This document shows, piece after piece, positions 6,242-13,498 of a stretch of DNA of 15,430 nt. The notes below the pieces were generated by a model. The model was not told the origin of the DNA, did not search any database, and saw only the letters and a list, made by a program, of their open reading frames with translations. The stretch covers positions 1-15,430 of the forward strand of contig CAAFOY010000031.1 of the NCBI GenBank assembly GCA_900764695.1, given 5' to 3'. The stretch comes from Lachnospiraceae bacterium. Lineage in GTDB: Bacteria; Bacillota_A; Clostridia; Lachnospirales; Lachnospiraceae. A program made the translations under genes and the position numbers. How positions within the stretch are numbered: position 1 is the stretch's first letter; each line of letters opens with the position of its first letter.

Positions 6242-9200
6242 TTATTTACTCAACAGTTCTTCCAGTGCCTTTACCAACACCGAAACTTTCTGATTAAGTT
6301 CCAATGTATCACCAAATTCTTCCAGTGCATCCTCTATTGCATTCTGAAGGAAATAACTTGTGCTGTCGTCACTGTCAGGTTCAAAGAATCTTTCGATTGT
6401 ACTTTCCCCTGTTTTAATTGAAATCTTATTTTCTCCCTCTGTTGACTGTTCACTTTCCTTAATAGACTGAATAGTGTTTTTAACATAAGTTAACTCTTCG
6501 ACAAATCTTTCATAAGAGTCGTTTTTCCAATCATTGATATAAATTCCTGTAATAATTTTGCACAATCTTGAAACAATTTCATCCTCATCGTTAGTAGTCA
6601 GCTTTTCAATGTACGTCATAAAGCCTGTAATATTCTCAGCGTAAATATGTGACTTTGACTTTTCACTTTGTTTTGAATACCAGTTCTTTAAACATGCACT
6701 TAAACTTTCATCAGCCCTTGCTCCAAAAATGCTCTTAACCTGAACTGCTGTTTTCTTCTTTGCATTTACAAGATTGTTGTCCATATATTTTTTAATTTCT
6801 TCTATCTGTAAAGTGACATTTTCAAAAACTGCATCACCGCTGTTGTCATGGCATATTGCCTTTGGTATTTTTTCAAAAAGAACTTCTCTTGGGTTAAGTT
6901 CTATGCCCTTAAATACTTTTCTAAAAGAGCACATTCTTTCGAAAGCATCTTCTTCCAAATAGCCCTGCTCATTTTCTTCAAAAAGCTGTTTTGTAAATGT
7001 TAAAGTATACTGGTCCAATGATCTGTACCATCTCTGCATACTTTCCACAATGTTGTTTAAGCGCTGCATTTTTGACTTCTGTTTTTTTCTTAACTCTTCG
7101 CTAAGGAAAAGTTCTTCTAAAACCTTTAGATATTTTTCTTTCTCAATACTTTCCTTTTCAATAAAAAGATAATACTCCTGTGGTCTTTCGTTAATATTGT
7201 TTAAAATACTGCTTGAAATCTCCACTTCCTTATTCTGAAGATAAATAATCGGCGTATCCTGCAGATTAATTATTTCCTTTGCAATAAAAATAGGAATTAC
7301 TCCTTTTCTTGTGCCAAAATCCTTACCCAATAATTTGTTATAAAGGACCTGAAAAGAAACCTTCTTGCCTGCACATTGACCTACAAAAGCATCGATTTCT
7401 TCAATAATTCTTCTACAGCCTTCCTCCTCAGAACTGTCTCCTTTTAAAATTCCCGTATGCATAAGAGTAGCTCTAAAAATAGTTGCCTCCGAGCTTGTAC
7501 CCTTTTCAAATCTATTAAGTTCTTCTTCGTTTAAAATGGCATCTATAATTAAATTTCGTGCCTTTTTAATCTGTGCTGATACACTTTTTCTGTTAATTAA
7601 TTCGTTGTTAATCTTTGGTGCATGTTCGTAGTAGCTTAAGCATATTTCACTTAAAAATCTATTAAAACTAATCTGGTTTTCAAAACACAACTCCGTCACA
7701 CCATTTAATGTATTAAAATATTTACATCTGTTGTTTTCCGGCAAATATGACTTTTCAAGTTCTACATTTATTTCAAAAATCAAATCTTCCTTATATATTT
7801 CAAGTTCCTGTTGCAGAACTTTATTTTCTTCTAAAAAATCTTTATCCTTAAGCAATTTTTCCACAGCTTTTAATTTTCTAATGTTCTGCTGCTCTGAAAA
7901 ACCAAATATTTTGTCAGGATATATTACAACAAGTCTGTTATCATTTAGTTCCTTTAAATGTTCCTTAATCTGATTAACATCCCCATCTTTAAGCATAACA
8001 AGACATATAATCAGACCGTCTGCCTTATATGTTTCAAATAAATATTCTGACTTAGATGTATTTAGAAACTGCTCCGGTGTCATATATACGTACTTGAAAT
8101 ATCTTGTCATTGTATATTCCTGGTTGTATTTCTTTGGAAGTACATAATCAAGTTCTGACACTGTGGCAATTTCTTCCTGCCAGTTAAGGCTTAAAGGCTG
8201 CTTTTCAATCATGTTGTTCATCTGATTATCAAGGTTTACGCCTACGTTATTTTTAAATGCATAAACTCCAAGCTTGCTTCTGTAGGTTACAATATTTTTG
8301 CTTTCAAGTTTTTCAAGGCTACTTACAAAATCAGCCATATTTAAACCTGTTGCCAATCTGATTTCCGTCTTTCTAACCGGAACTTCCTCATTTCTATTAA
8401 TCATATGAAGAATAGCCATTGCCTTAATTATTTTTTCTTCATTTAATGATTCAGCCTTAGTTAAGGCATAGTCTGCCTTAAGCCATTCATTGTGTATGTT
8501 AGTAAGAGAAATACTGTCCCTAAACATATTTTGAAAGTAGTCATAAACTACATCAACAGACAGTAATTCTTCGCTACCGTTTTCTACTATATTAATTAAA
8601 CTTCCTTTTTCGTCATTAGCAAGAAAAGTAAAAATACTTCTCTCATTCTGTGCAACCTTTTCACTAATATTTAAAAGTGCATAGGCTGTAAGAGGTAGCA
8701 TTGGAAAACACCCCTCCATTACGATTTTCTTATATTCTTTCTCTGTAAATAGGCCTGAAAAACAAGGAATCTTGTAAGATTCCTCGATTATTTCTTTATT
8801 ATTCTGCTCCTGAAACCATGGTTTGCAGTCGCTTACTTTCTTCTTTATTACATGCTGAATAAGCTCATAATTATTCTGAGCTGAAACTACAAATCTAACT
8901 TCTTTTAATCTACCCTCAACACCTTTGAAAGCATTAACTATATCTGAAGACAATGCGTTGCCGTACTCTTTAATGCTTTTGTGCGCCACGAAAGTAATGT
9001 GAATCTGCTGTTTTTTGGAGTTATTGGCAAGCTCACATATATCCTGCAAAATCTTCATGTCATAAGCAAAAGTATCCTTTTCATGACCTTCAATATATTT
9101 ACTGAACTCATCGAAAATTATATAAATTCCGCCATATCCATAACTTTCAAGTGCTCTGTTAATCTCCCCGTACAAAGTCATGGCGTTATTAACTGTCATT

Positions 9201-9853
9201 GGCATAAATTCACTGCCGGCAGTAAGTTTAGGATGTATCTCTTTAAAAATATTGAGAGCCTCTTCCTTCATTTCCTTAAGTTCACCCATAAACTCTTCCA
9301 CAGTTCTGCCATATTCTCTAACAATCTGCTTAAAGCTTTCATAAACCTGTTTAAAGTCTTTCTTCCATTTAGCTATAACTTCCAAAGCCTTGCCATAATC
9401 GCTTTCAGGTGCCACATTCATAAGATTATTTTTTCTTAATGACTCCATTAAAGCTATAATAAATTCTTTGTTTAAATCCTTCTCTGTTCCTGAAATAATA
9501 ACCGGAAGAAAAGGCTTTACACTACTTTGTATAGTCTTTATTTTTTCAGCAGTTTCCTTTGAAACTTTTTCTATTTTGTTAATTGTTCTTTTAGTTATGT
9601 CCCCTTTTCCGTCGTTAAGTAAAGCCAGCAAAACCAGTAAAAGGTGTGATTTTCCCTTTCCATAAGGTCCAATTAAAATATTTGCCTTGTCTCTGTCTGA
9701 CAAAACATTATTAAGAAACCCATCCAACACTAAAATAGAAGAATGGGTTGGTATATAGCTATTTAGTTTAGATAAATTATCTATGTCCAACTGCAAATTT
9801 ATTGAATTTTGAAATTTCTTGTCTATTTCTATAAAGTCTTTAAACTTATTCAT
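6242..9853 (-). CDS. sspC: SspC-like large P-loop ATPase
   Basis: A 1203-residue protein with a Walker A motif GPYGKGKS (62-69, K68) close to the N terminus and a Walker B motif IYIIFDE (243-249), typical of the STAND/AAA-like ATPases of the DptF, BrxC and SspC group. Residues 275-330 (IHITFVAHKS and following) look like the sensor region. Beyond about residue 450 come winged-helix-like segments (KAMAILHMINRNEEVPVRKTEI and following) and long charged helices to the end. In phosphorothioation systems the ATPase is required for modification. The site AGAGA precedes the ATG weakly. The gene sits between the DUF4007 gene (129 bp upstream) and the desulfurase (117 bp downstream). The length is near that of BREX BrxC proteins, so domain identity beyond the ATPase core is uncertain. 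No signal peptide or membrane segment is evident. Confidence 0.75.
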   Translation of the reverse strand: MNKFKDFIEIDKKFQNSINLQLDIDNLSKLNSYIPTHSSILVLDGFLNNVLSDRDKANILIGPYGKGKSHLLLVLLALLNDGKGDITKRTINKIEKVSKETAEKIKTIQSSVKPFLPVIISGTEKDLNKEFIIALMESLRKNNLMNVAPESDYGKALEVIAKWKKDFKQVYESFKQIVREYGRTVEEFMGELKEMKEEALNIFKEIHPKLTAGSEFMPMTVNNAMTLYGEINRALESYGYGGIYIIFDEFSKYIEGHEKDTFAYDMKILQDICELANNSKKQQIHITFVAHKSIKEYGNALSSDIVNAFKGVEGRLKEVRFVVSAQNNYELIQHVIKKKVSDCKPWFQEQNNKEIIEESYKIPCFSGLFTEKEYKKIVMEGCFPMLPLTAYALLNISEKVAQNERSIFTFLANDEKGSLINIVENGSEELLSVDVVYDYFQNMFRDSISLTNIHNEWLKADYALTKAESLNEEKIIKAMAILHMINRNEEVPVRKTEIRLATGLNMADFVSSLEKLESKNIVTYRSKLGVYAFKNNVGVNLDNQMNNMIEKQPLSLNWQEEIATVSELDYVLPKKYNQEYTMTRYFKYVYMTPEQFLNTSKSEYLFETYKADGLIICLVMLKDGDVNQIKEHLKELNDNRLVVIYPDKIFGFSEQQNIRKLKAVEKLLKDKDFLEENKVLQQELEIYKEDLIFEINVELEKSYLPENNRCKYFNTLNGVTELCFENQISFNRFLSEICLSYYEHAPKINNELINRKSVSAQIKKARNLIIDAILNEEELNRFEKGTSSEATIFRATLMHTGILKGDSSEEEGCRRIIEEIDAFVGQCAGKKVSFQVLYNKLLGKDFGTRKGVIPIFIAKEIINLQDTPIIYLQNKEVEISSSILNNINERPQEYYLFIEKESIEKEKYLKVLEELFLSEELRKKQKSKMQRLNNIVESMQRWYRSLDQYTLTFTKQLFEENEQGYLEEDAFERMCSFRKVFKGIELNPREVLFEKIPKAICHDNSGDAVFENVTLQIEEIKKYMDNNLVNAKKKTAVQVKSIFGARADESLSACLKNWYSKQSEKSKSHIYAENITGFMTYIEKLTTNDEDEIVSRLCKIITGIYINDWKNDSYERFVEELTYVKNTIQSIKESEQSTEGENKISIKTGESTIERFFEPDSDDSTSYFLQNAIEDALEEFGDTLELNQKVSVLVKALEELLSK

Positions 9854-9982
9854 TTATTCTCTGATATACCTGATTGCCAGATATACGCATCCTTTCTATC
9901 AGTGTTTAATGTTTTATTAGTCTTACAAATCGCTTTTCTTTATTGTTCCTGTAATAATTCGTTAGCCTTTTAAAAACTTCTT

Positions 9983-10843
9983 CTAGTGTTTTTTATAATA
10001 ATTCGAAACAACTTCCTTAAGCCCGATTTTCTTTTTAAGATAAACCATATCAAGTCCTGCTGTTCTGTTAACAGTCAAATAACCCTGACCTTCTAAATGG
10101 TCCAAATATTCGTTTAAAGCCATTCTCTTTAGGTTCAAAATTCTTCCCGGTGACATTGGACTGTTAAGCAATTCATCTATTCCTATTGAGTCAACTTCTT
10201 TTTTTTCAAAAAACTTAATCAGGCTGTATAGCACTGCATCATCACATAACTTATCCTTGTCAGGCTGTGTTTTTATATAATTATTTCTGTCTTTTTTTAA
10301 TAAACCCAATTGTGCAAATGGTGAAATCTTATTTTCCTCCGGATCATAATTCTGCTGCTTCTCTTTTACGTACATATTTAAAAGTACGGAAATATCATCT
10401 CGCAACGAACGCTCAGGTATGGCTTTTTCCTCTGCCAAAGGAGTAAGCTTTTCTAATAGAATGTTCATTAAATCTTCCTTTGAAAATTCGTCAATGTTAA
10501 TTAAGTTAAAAAAAGCATACCAGCTTGTTGCAAGTTTCTCATTTCCTGCCAGATTAATATGGAATATCCATAATGAAAATATATCTTCTAAATACTTATC
10601 TTCCTTAAAAATAATCTGACCTATATCTGTAAGCTTTGCCCCCTCTTTAGGTGGTTCTTCCATAAACTTTCCGGCTTTAAGCCAATAGCGAATAGCCTTA
10701 GCCATATTGCTTCCCACTCCAAGAGCATCCGCCCCATAGTTTTCAGAGAAAACTTTTGGATTGGCATCTACCTTTGCAAGTCCTTTATTAAGCCACCCCT
10801 CACGAAGTGCAAATGTTTCATGTCCTTTAAGTTTAATCGCCAT
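9983..10843 (-). CDS. sspB: SspB-like DUF4007 protein
   Basis: A 286-residue DUF4007 protein. The N-terminal signature is clear: KGHETFALREGWLNKGL (6-22), the LGVGSNMAKAIRYWLKA segment (41-57), and then a winged-helix-like region ending LTDIGQIIF. The C-terminal half (from about 170) has the PFAQLGLL motif and a further helical DNA-binding-like domain with RILNLKRMALNEYLDHLE. To my knowledge SspB of the Vibrio Ssp system is a DUF4007-type protein reported to nick DNA during phosphorothioation; I am moderately sure of that assignment. I cannot point to a nuclease active site from sequence. A strong AGGAGA site precedes the ATG and the upstream sspD-like stop codon is 42 bp away, so an operon is likely. 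The protein is complete. Confidence 0.8.
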   Translation of the reverse strand: MAIKLKGHETFALREGWLNKGLAKVDANPKVFSENYGADALGVGSNMAKAIRYWLKAGKFMEEPPKEGAKLTDIGQIIFKEDKYLEDIFSLWIFHINLAGNEKLATSWYAFFNLINIDEFSKEDLMNILLEKLTPLAEEKAIPERSLRDDISVLLNMYVKEKQQNYDPEENKISPFAQLGLLKKDRNNYIKTQPDKDKLCDDAVLYSLIKFFEKKEVDSIGIDELLNSPMSPGRILNLKRMALNEYLDHLEGQGYLTVNRTAGLDMVYLKKKIGLKEVVSNYYKKH

Positions 10844-10885
10844 TTTCTTCTCCTATCTGCCTACTTAAGTTTCATAAATAATTAA

Positions 10886-12649
10886 CTAGTTTCTTTTTAT
10901 TGCCAAAACCTTTCTCATATAACATCCTGCCGTGTAATGATTAACACATTCTGCACATCTTACACATTTATTGTCCAGTATTCTATAATCAAGATTACCT
11001 TCTTTGTCCTCTTTTATAACTATGGCATTGTGCTTGCAAATACTTTCGCACGCCCTGCATGCCATGCACATCTGATATTTTGTAATCTGACATTTAATCT
11101 TATCCTCTGCTGTTTTAAGATTCTTTGCCCCATCTATGTTGCTGTCAATTATTGTAACTTTTAAAGTTGTAGAGCCAATTCTGCCCTGCAATTTCAAAAC
11201 AGGATTGCCATTCCTTCTTGTTACATAAACTTCACCCAATCGCTTATTGCCCATATCGAAATTTAAATATCCAAAAGGCTTAAACAACTCATACAATTGG
11301 TCTGAAATTGGTCTTTGAAGTTCATAATTAAAAGCATTCTCTTCCAGCACACAAGGTTCAAATGATACTGCCGACTTCTTTGCATAATCTACGCCATTTC
11401 CCCCCTGTCTTGCTTTCCACTTGCCTTCGTCCACATACACTTCCGGATCAGGTTTTCCAATCTTTGTTGCAAAGTCAACCAAAAGCTGTCTGAATCTTTT
11501 GGACTGTTCAGGCATATGAATCTTAGACAAAAACTCTGACCAACCACTGTTATTAGGACAACACCAGCAGCCAACTCTTGCATACCCTAATCTGTATGCA
11601 TAATTAAAATCAATTTCTGTTGTAAGCATGTAAAGCCACACATCAAAATCCATCCAGTCAATAATCGGTGAAATAGTTATCTGCTTTGTAATTTTAGAGC
11701 CTTCTGTTTCACGCTCATACTTGTTTCTGCTTGCTGATTCGTTTCTTCTTATTCCATAGAAAGTTATAATTTTGTTCTTATTTCTAAACATAGTTTTAAT
11801 CTTTCTCTGGATTGCACCTGTTTTAAAAATAGTACAGCACCATCTCATAACTCTGCTTGGTGGGCCAACCAAAGCACAAAGTTCCTCAAAACCTTTATCT
11901 TTGTTTCTTGATGAAACAATAGGAGTCTGTGGATGTTCTTTTTTAAATCGTTCTATGTATTTCATAGTCTCGGGGAATTCTAAAGTTGTGTCACCGAAAA
12001 TATGAAGAATCTTCGGTTCACTTAAAGCTCTCATAACCAGATCAGATGTGACTGTAGAGTCTTTCCCCCCTGAAAAAGAAACAAACATATCCCTTGCAGT
12101 ATAATCCTTTGTTGAATTCTTTATGTAATCTACTGCTTCCTTTACTATAAATTCGTAACGGCTTCTGTTAGCCTTTACGAATCTGTCTTTAAATTCATTA
12201 AAATATTTATAATCGATATTAGAAACTTCATTCTCGTATCTAATTCTTATATCGTTAGGATTTTTATCCTTTAAATCCTTAACTGCAAAATCAACCCTCT
12301 GTCCATCGGCAATATATCTGTTGCCTGAACAATTCCAAACTGACATCTTCTCATAATATCCGGGTGTCTTATCTGTCATTATTTCTAACAGTAATCTCTC
12401 CTCCGGAAAAACCGGTCTAATATCAGTGGTTAATCTTCTGCCGCTACTTCCACAACACTGACATTCCTTCTGATACAATGGCACCTTGCAGGTTTCGCAC
12501 CAGTATATGTCTGATTTCGTCAGTTCAGTTCTCTGTCCACACACAGGACAGGTACTGCTTTTAGTTTTAATATTGTCATTTCTGCATATGTAATTTAGCA
12601 CTTTATCACCTATCTCAAATCTTCCGGTTTTAAATGCAAATAAGAACAT
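10886..12649 (-). CDS. sspD: SspD-like PAPS-reductase-fold protein with zinc ribbon and two 4Fe-4S motifs
   Basis: A 587-residue fusion. The N-terminal part has a zinc-ribbon-like set: CPVC (34-37), CETC (51-54) and CQCC (63-66). The PAPS-reductase/ATP-pyrophosphatase core starts near 170, with the PP-loop SFSGGKDS (191-198), RWCCT (C271/C272), and GCWCCP (C361, C363, C364), as in DndC and SspD enzymes that adenylate DNA and insert sulfur. The C terminus is a bacterial ferredoxin module with two cysteine sets, C528/C531/C534/C538 and C562/C565/C568/C576, suiting two 4Fe-4S clusters, the second with a longer last spacing. The start lies inside the preceding HTH gene (40-nt overlap). Its ribosome binding site is poor (GGAATT just before the ATG), which suggests translational coupling. 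An archaeal-style sulfate-assimilation reductase with ferredoxin domain is the alternative; the neighbours argue for DNA modification. Confidence 0.8.
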   Translation of the reverse strand: MFLFAFKTGRFEIGDKVLNYICRNDNIKTKSSTCPVCGQRTELTKSDIYWCETCKVPLYQKECQCCGSSGRRLTTDIRPVFPEERLLLEIMTDKTPGYYEKMSVWNCSGNRYIADGQRVDFAVKDLKDKNPNDIRIRYENEVSNIDYKYFNEFKDRFVKANRSRYEFIVKEAVDYIKNSTKDYTARDMFVSFSGGKDSTVTSDLVMRALSEPKILHIFGDTTLEFPETMKYIERFKKEHPQTPIVSSRNKDKGFEELCALVGPPSRVMRWCCTIFKTGAIQRKIKTMFRNKNKIITFYGIRRNESASRNKYERETEGSKITKQITISPIIDWMDFDVWLYMLTTEIDFNYAYRLGYARVGCWCCPNNSGWSEFLSKIHMPEQSKRFRQLLVDFATKIGKPDPEVYVDEGKWKARQGGNGVDYAKKSAVSFEPCVLEENAFNYELQRPISDQLYELFKPFGYLNFDMGNKRLGEVYVTRRNGNPVLKLQGRIGSTTLKVTIIDSNIDGAKNLKTAEDKIKCQITKYQMCMACRACESICKHNAIVIKEDKEGNLDYRILDNKCVRCAECVNHYTAGCYMRKVLAIKRN

Positions 12650-12801
12650 AATTCCAAAAATTCTGATGCCGTAAAAGTTACATTCTCGTCAGTTAACTTT
12701 TTCTCCCAAATTCCGGTATCCTTAGAAATCTGTGATGTAGATATTTCTTTTTCTTTTATGTATTTTATTAATGCTTTTGAAACGCTGTTATTATTTTTCA
12801 T
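12610..12801 (-). CDS. Small XRE/Cro-type HTH protein at the head of the defence operon
   Basis: A 63-residue protein with one helix-turn-helix of Cro/C1 type. The segment SKALIKYIKEKEIST-SQISKDTGI forms the first helices and turn, and the end FLELCSYLHLKPEDLR matches the typical last helices of minimal XRE domains. It has no dimerisation domain. Its start follows GGCGGTGACAA, a moderate ribosome binding site, and it lies about 48 bp downstream of a good promoter. The last 40 nt overlap the beginning of the sspD-like gene in another frame, so translation of the two is probably coupled. Likely role: autoregulator of the defence operon, or a partner of the divergent XRE protein. It could also be the first piece of a longer protein split from sspD by a frameshift, but the clean stop and overlap look deliberate. 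Confidence 0.65.
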   Translation of the reverse strand: MKNNNSVSKALIKYIKEKEISTSQISKDTGIWEKKLTDENVTFTASEFLELCSYLHLKPEDLR

Positions 12802-12818
12802 TTGTCACCGCCATTCCC

Positions 12819-12871
12819 GTATTACAAGAAAATAATATTATAATGTCTATTATATTCTCTGTATTCAAGAA
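12819..12871. promoter_or_regulatory. Paired candidate operator sites at the operon promoter
   Basis: GTATTACAAGAA (12819-12830) and GTATTCAAGAA (12861-12871) are direct repeats with starts 42 bp apart, about four helical turns. One lies in the promoter spacer and the other just downstream of the predicted transcription start. They are placed as repressor sites would be for the adjacent HTH regulators. Confidence 0.4.
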
Positions 12872-12877
12872 ATGCAA
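12849..12877 (-). promoter_or_regulatory. Promoter of the defence operon
   Basis: On the minus strand TTGCAT (12872-12877), a 17-bp spacer and a perfect TATAAT (12849-12854) lie about 48 bp before the small HTH gene start. This is the best promoter in the region and should drive the HTH-sspD-sspB-sspC-sspA-sspE series. Confidence 0.75.
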
Positions 12878-12891
12878 TGTGGATTTTTCCC

Positions 12892-12918
12892 GAATCAAAA
12901 GAATTCAAAAGAATTTTT
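12892..12918. promoter_or_regulatory. Candidate operator between the divergent promoters
   Basis: Three tandem GAAT-type units run GAATCAAAA, GAATTCAAAA and GAATTTTT. They include the perfect inverted repeat AATTC-AAAA-GAATT (12902-12915). The block lies between the minus-strand and plus-strand promoters and could bind either HTH protein. Confidence 0.35.
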
Positions 12919-12939
12919 CCTTTTTTCAAGGTGATTTGG

Positions 12940-12968
12940 TTGACGTTGATTTTTTCTTACTATATTAT
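12940..12968 (+). promoter_or_regulatory. Promoter of the divergent XRE regulator gene
   Basis: TTGACG (12940-12945) and TATTAT (12963-12968) with a 17-bp spacer lie 19 bp before the ATG of the + strand regulator. An overlapping TATATT (12961-12966) would give a 15-bp spacer instead. Confidence 0.6.
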
Positions 12969-12987
12969 TTAAAAAGAGGTATTTAAA

Positions 12988-13317
12988 ATGAAGAATAGAA
13001 AGATTGCAGAAGTATTAAAAGCTTACCGAAAAATGAATAATTTAAGTGTGAGGGACGTTACTGAATTACTGGAAGAAAAATCACTTAAGGTAGCTGAAAA
13101 AACCGTTTACGGATGGGAAAGCAGTGCCACTCAGCCTGACGCTGACACACTACTTCTACTTTGTGATATTTATAATATTGATAACATTCTTGGCACTTTC
13201 GGATATACTGACGATGAGCCAATTAATCTTACAAAACATGAACATCACTTAATAGAACAATATAGAAAGCACCCTGAAATACAGGATGCAGTAGATAAGC
13301 TGTTGGATATTAATTAA
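12988..13317 (+). CDS. XRE-family transcriptional regulator
   Basis: A 109-residue repressor-like protein. The N-terminal Cro/C1 HTH spans residues 4-65, with the recognition helix region KVAEKTVYGWES (34-45) and a slightly long loop before it, as in many phage-type repressors. The C-terminal tail HEHHLIEQYRKHPEIQDAVDKLLDI (84-108) is the short helical segment common to Firmicute XRE regulators and may aid dimerisation. An AGAGGT site stands 7 nt before the ATG. It is transcribed away from the defence operon from a shared intergenic region with candidate operators, so control of that operon, its own gene, or both is likely. A strong terminator follows the stop codon. Confidence 0.8.
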   Translation: MKNRKIAEVLKAYRKMNNLSVRDVTELLEEKSLKVAEKTVYGWESSATQPDADTLLLLCDIYNIDNILGTFGYTDDEPINLTKHEHHLIEQYRKHPEIQDAVDKLLDIN

Positions 13318-13355
13318 TAGTTAGTAAGATGAAATTATTTACATTTCAAAGAATT

Positions 13356-13421
13356 AACAGGGCTTAATGCTAATTAGTTTGTTGCAAAACATTAATTAGC
13401 ATTGAAGCCCTGTTATTTTTT
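13356..13421 (+). terminator. Strong terminator of the XRE regulator gene
   Basis: A long stem pairs AACAGGGCTT and AATGCTAATTA (13356-13376) with 13393-13414, interrupted by a single bulged G. TATTTTTT follows directly. Confidence 0.9.
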
Positions 13422-13429
13422 GGAGGATT

Positions 13430-13466
13430 AAAACAAAAGAGAGCACACCAAAACTGATGTGCTCCC
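13430..13466 (-). terminator. Terminator of the GH64 gene
   Basis: On the minus strand a 9-bp stem with one G-U pair (13458-13466 with 13439-13447) closes a 10-nt loop and is followed by TTTTGTTTT. It starts 33 bp after the GH64 stop codon. Confidence 0.7.
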
Positions 13467-13498
13467 AATTAAAAAGGGTATTTTTTATAGTAATTTAT

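Noticed and set aside
8981..9439. 152-codon open frame on the + strand inside the ATPase gene
   Set aside because: It lies antisense to a well-supported gene, has no ribosome binding site, and its composition reflects the AT-rich opposite strand.
9907..9982. Short open frame after sspB that resembles the SspB C terminus (NYYRNNKEKR...)
   Set aside because: It has no start codon or ribosome binding site, is only about 26 codons, and lies in a different frame from the sspB stop; probably chance similarity.
2737..12649. Reading the cluster as a BREX type 4 system
   Set aside because: A PAPS-reductase-like protein and a large ATPase fit, but no PglZ, BrxL or methylase is present. DUF4007, a desulfurase and a DUF262-HNH protein fit Ssp instead.
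12771..12986. 71-codon + strand open frame across the divergent promoter region
   Set aside because: It overlaps both promoters and the small HTH gene, has no ribosome binding site and ends right at the XRE start; the region is better explained as regulatory.
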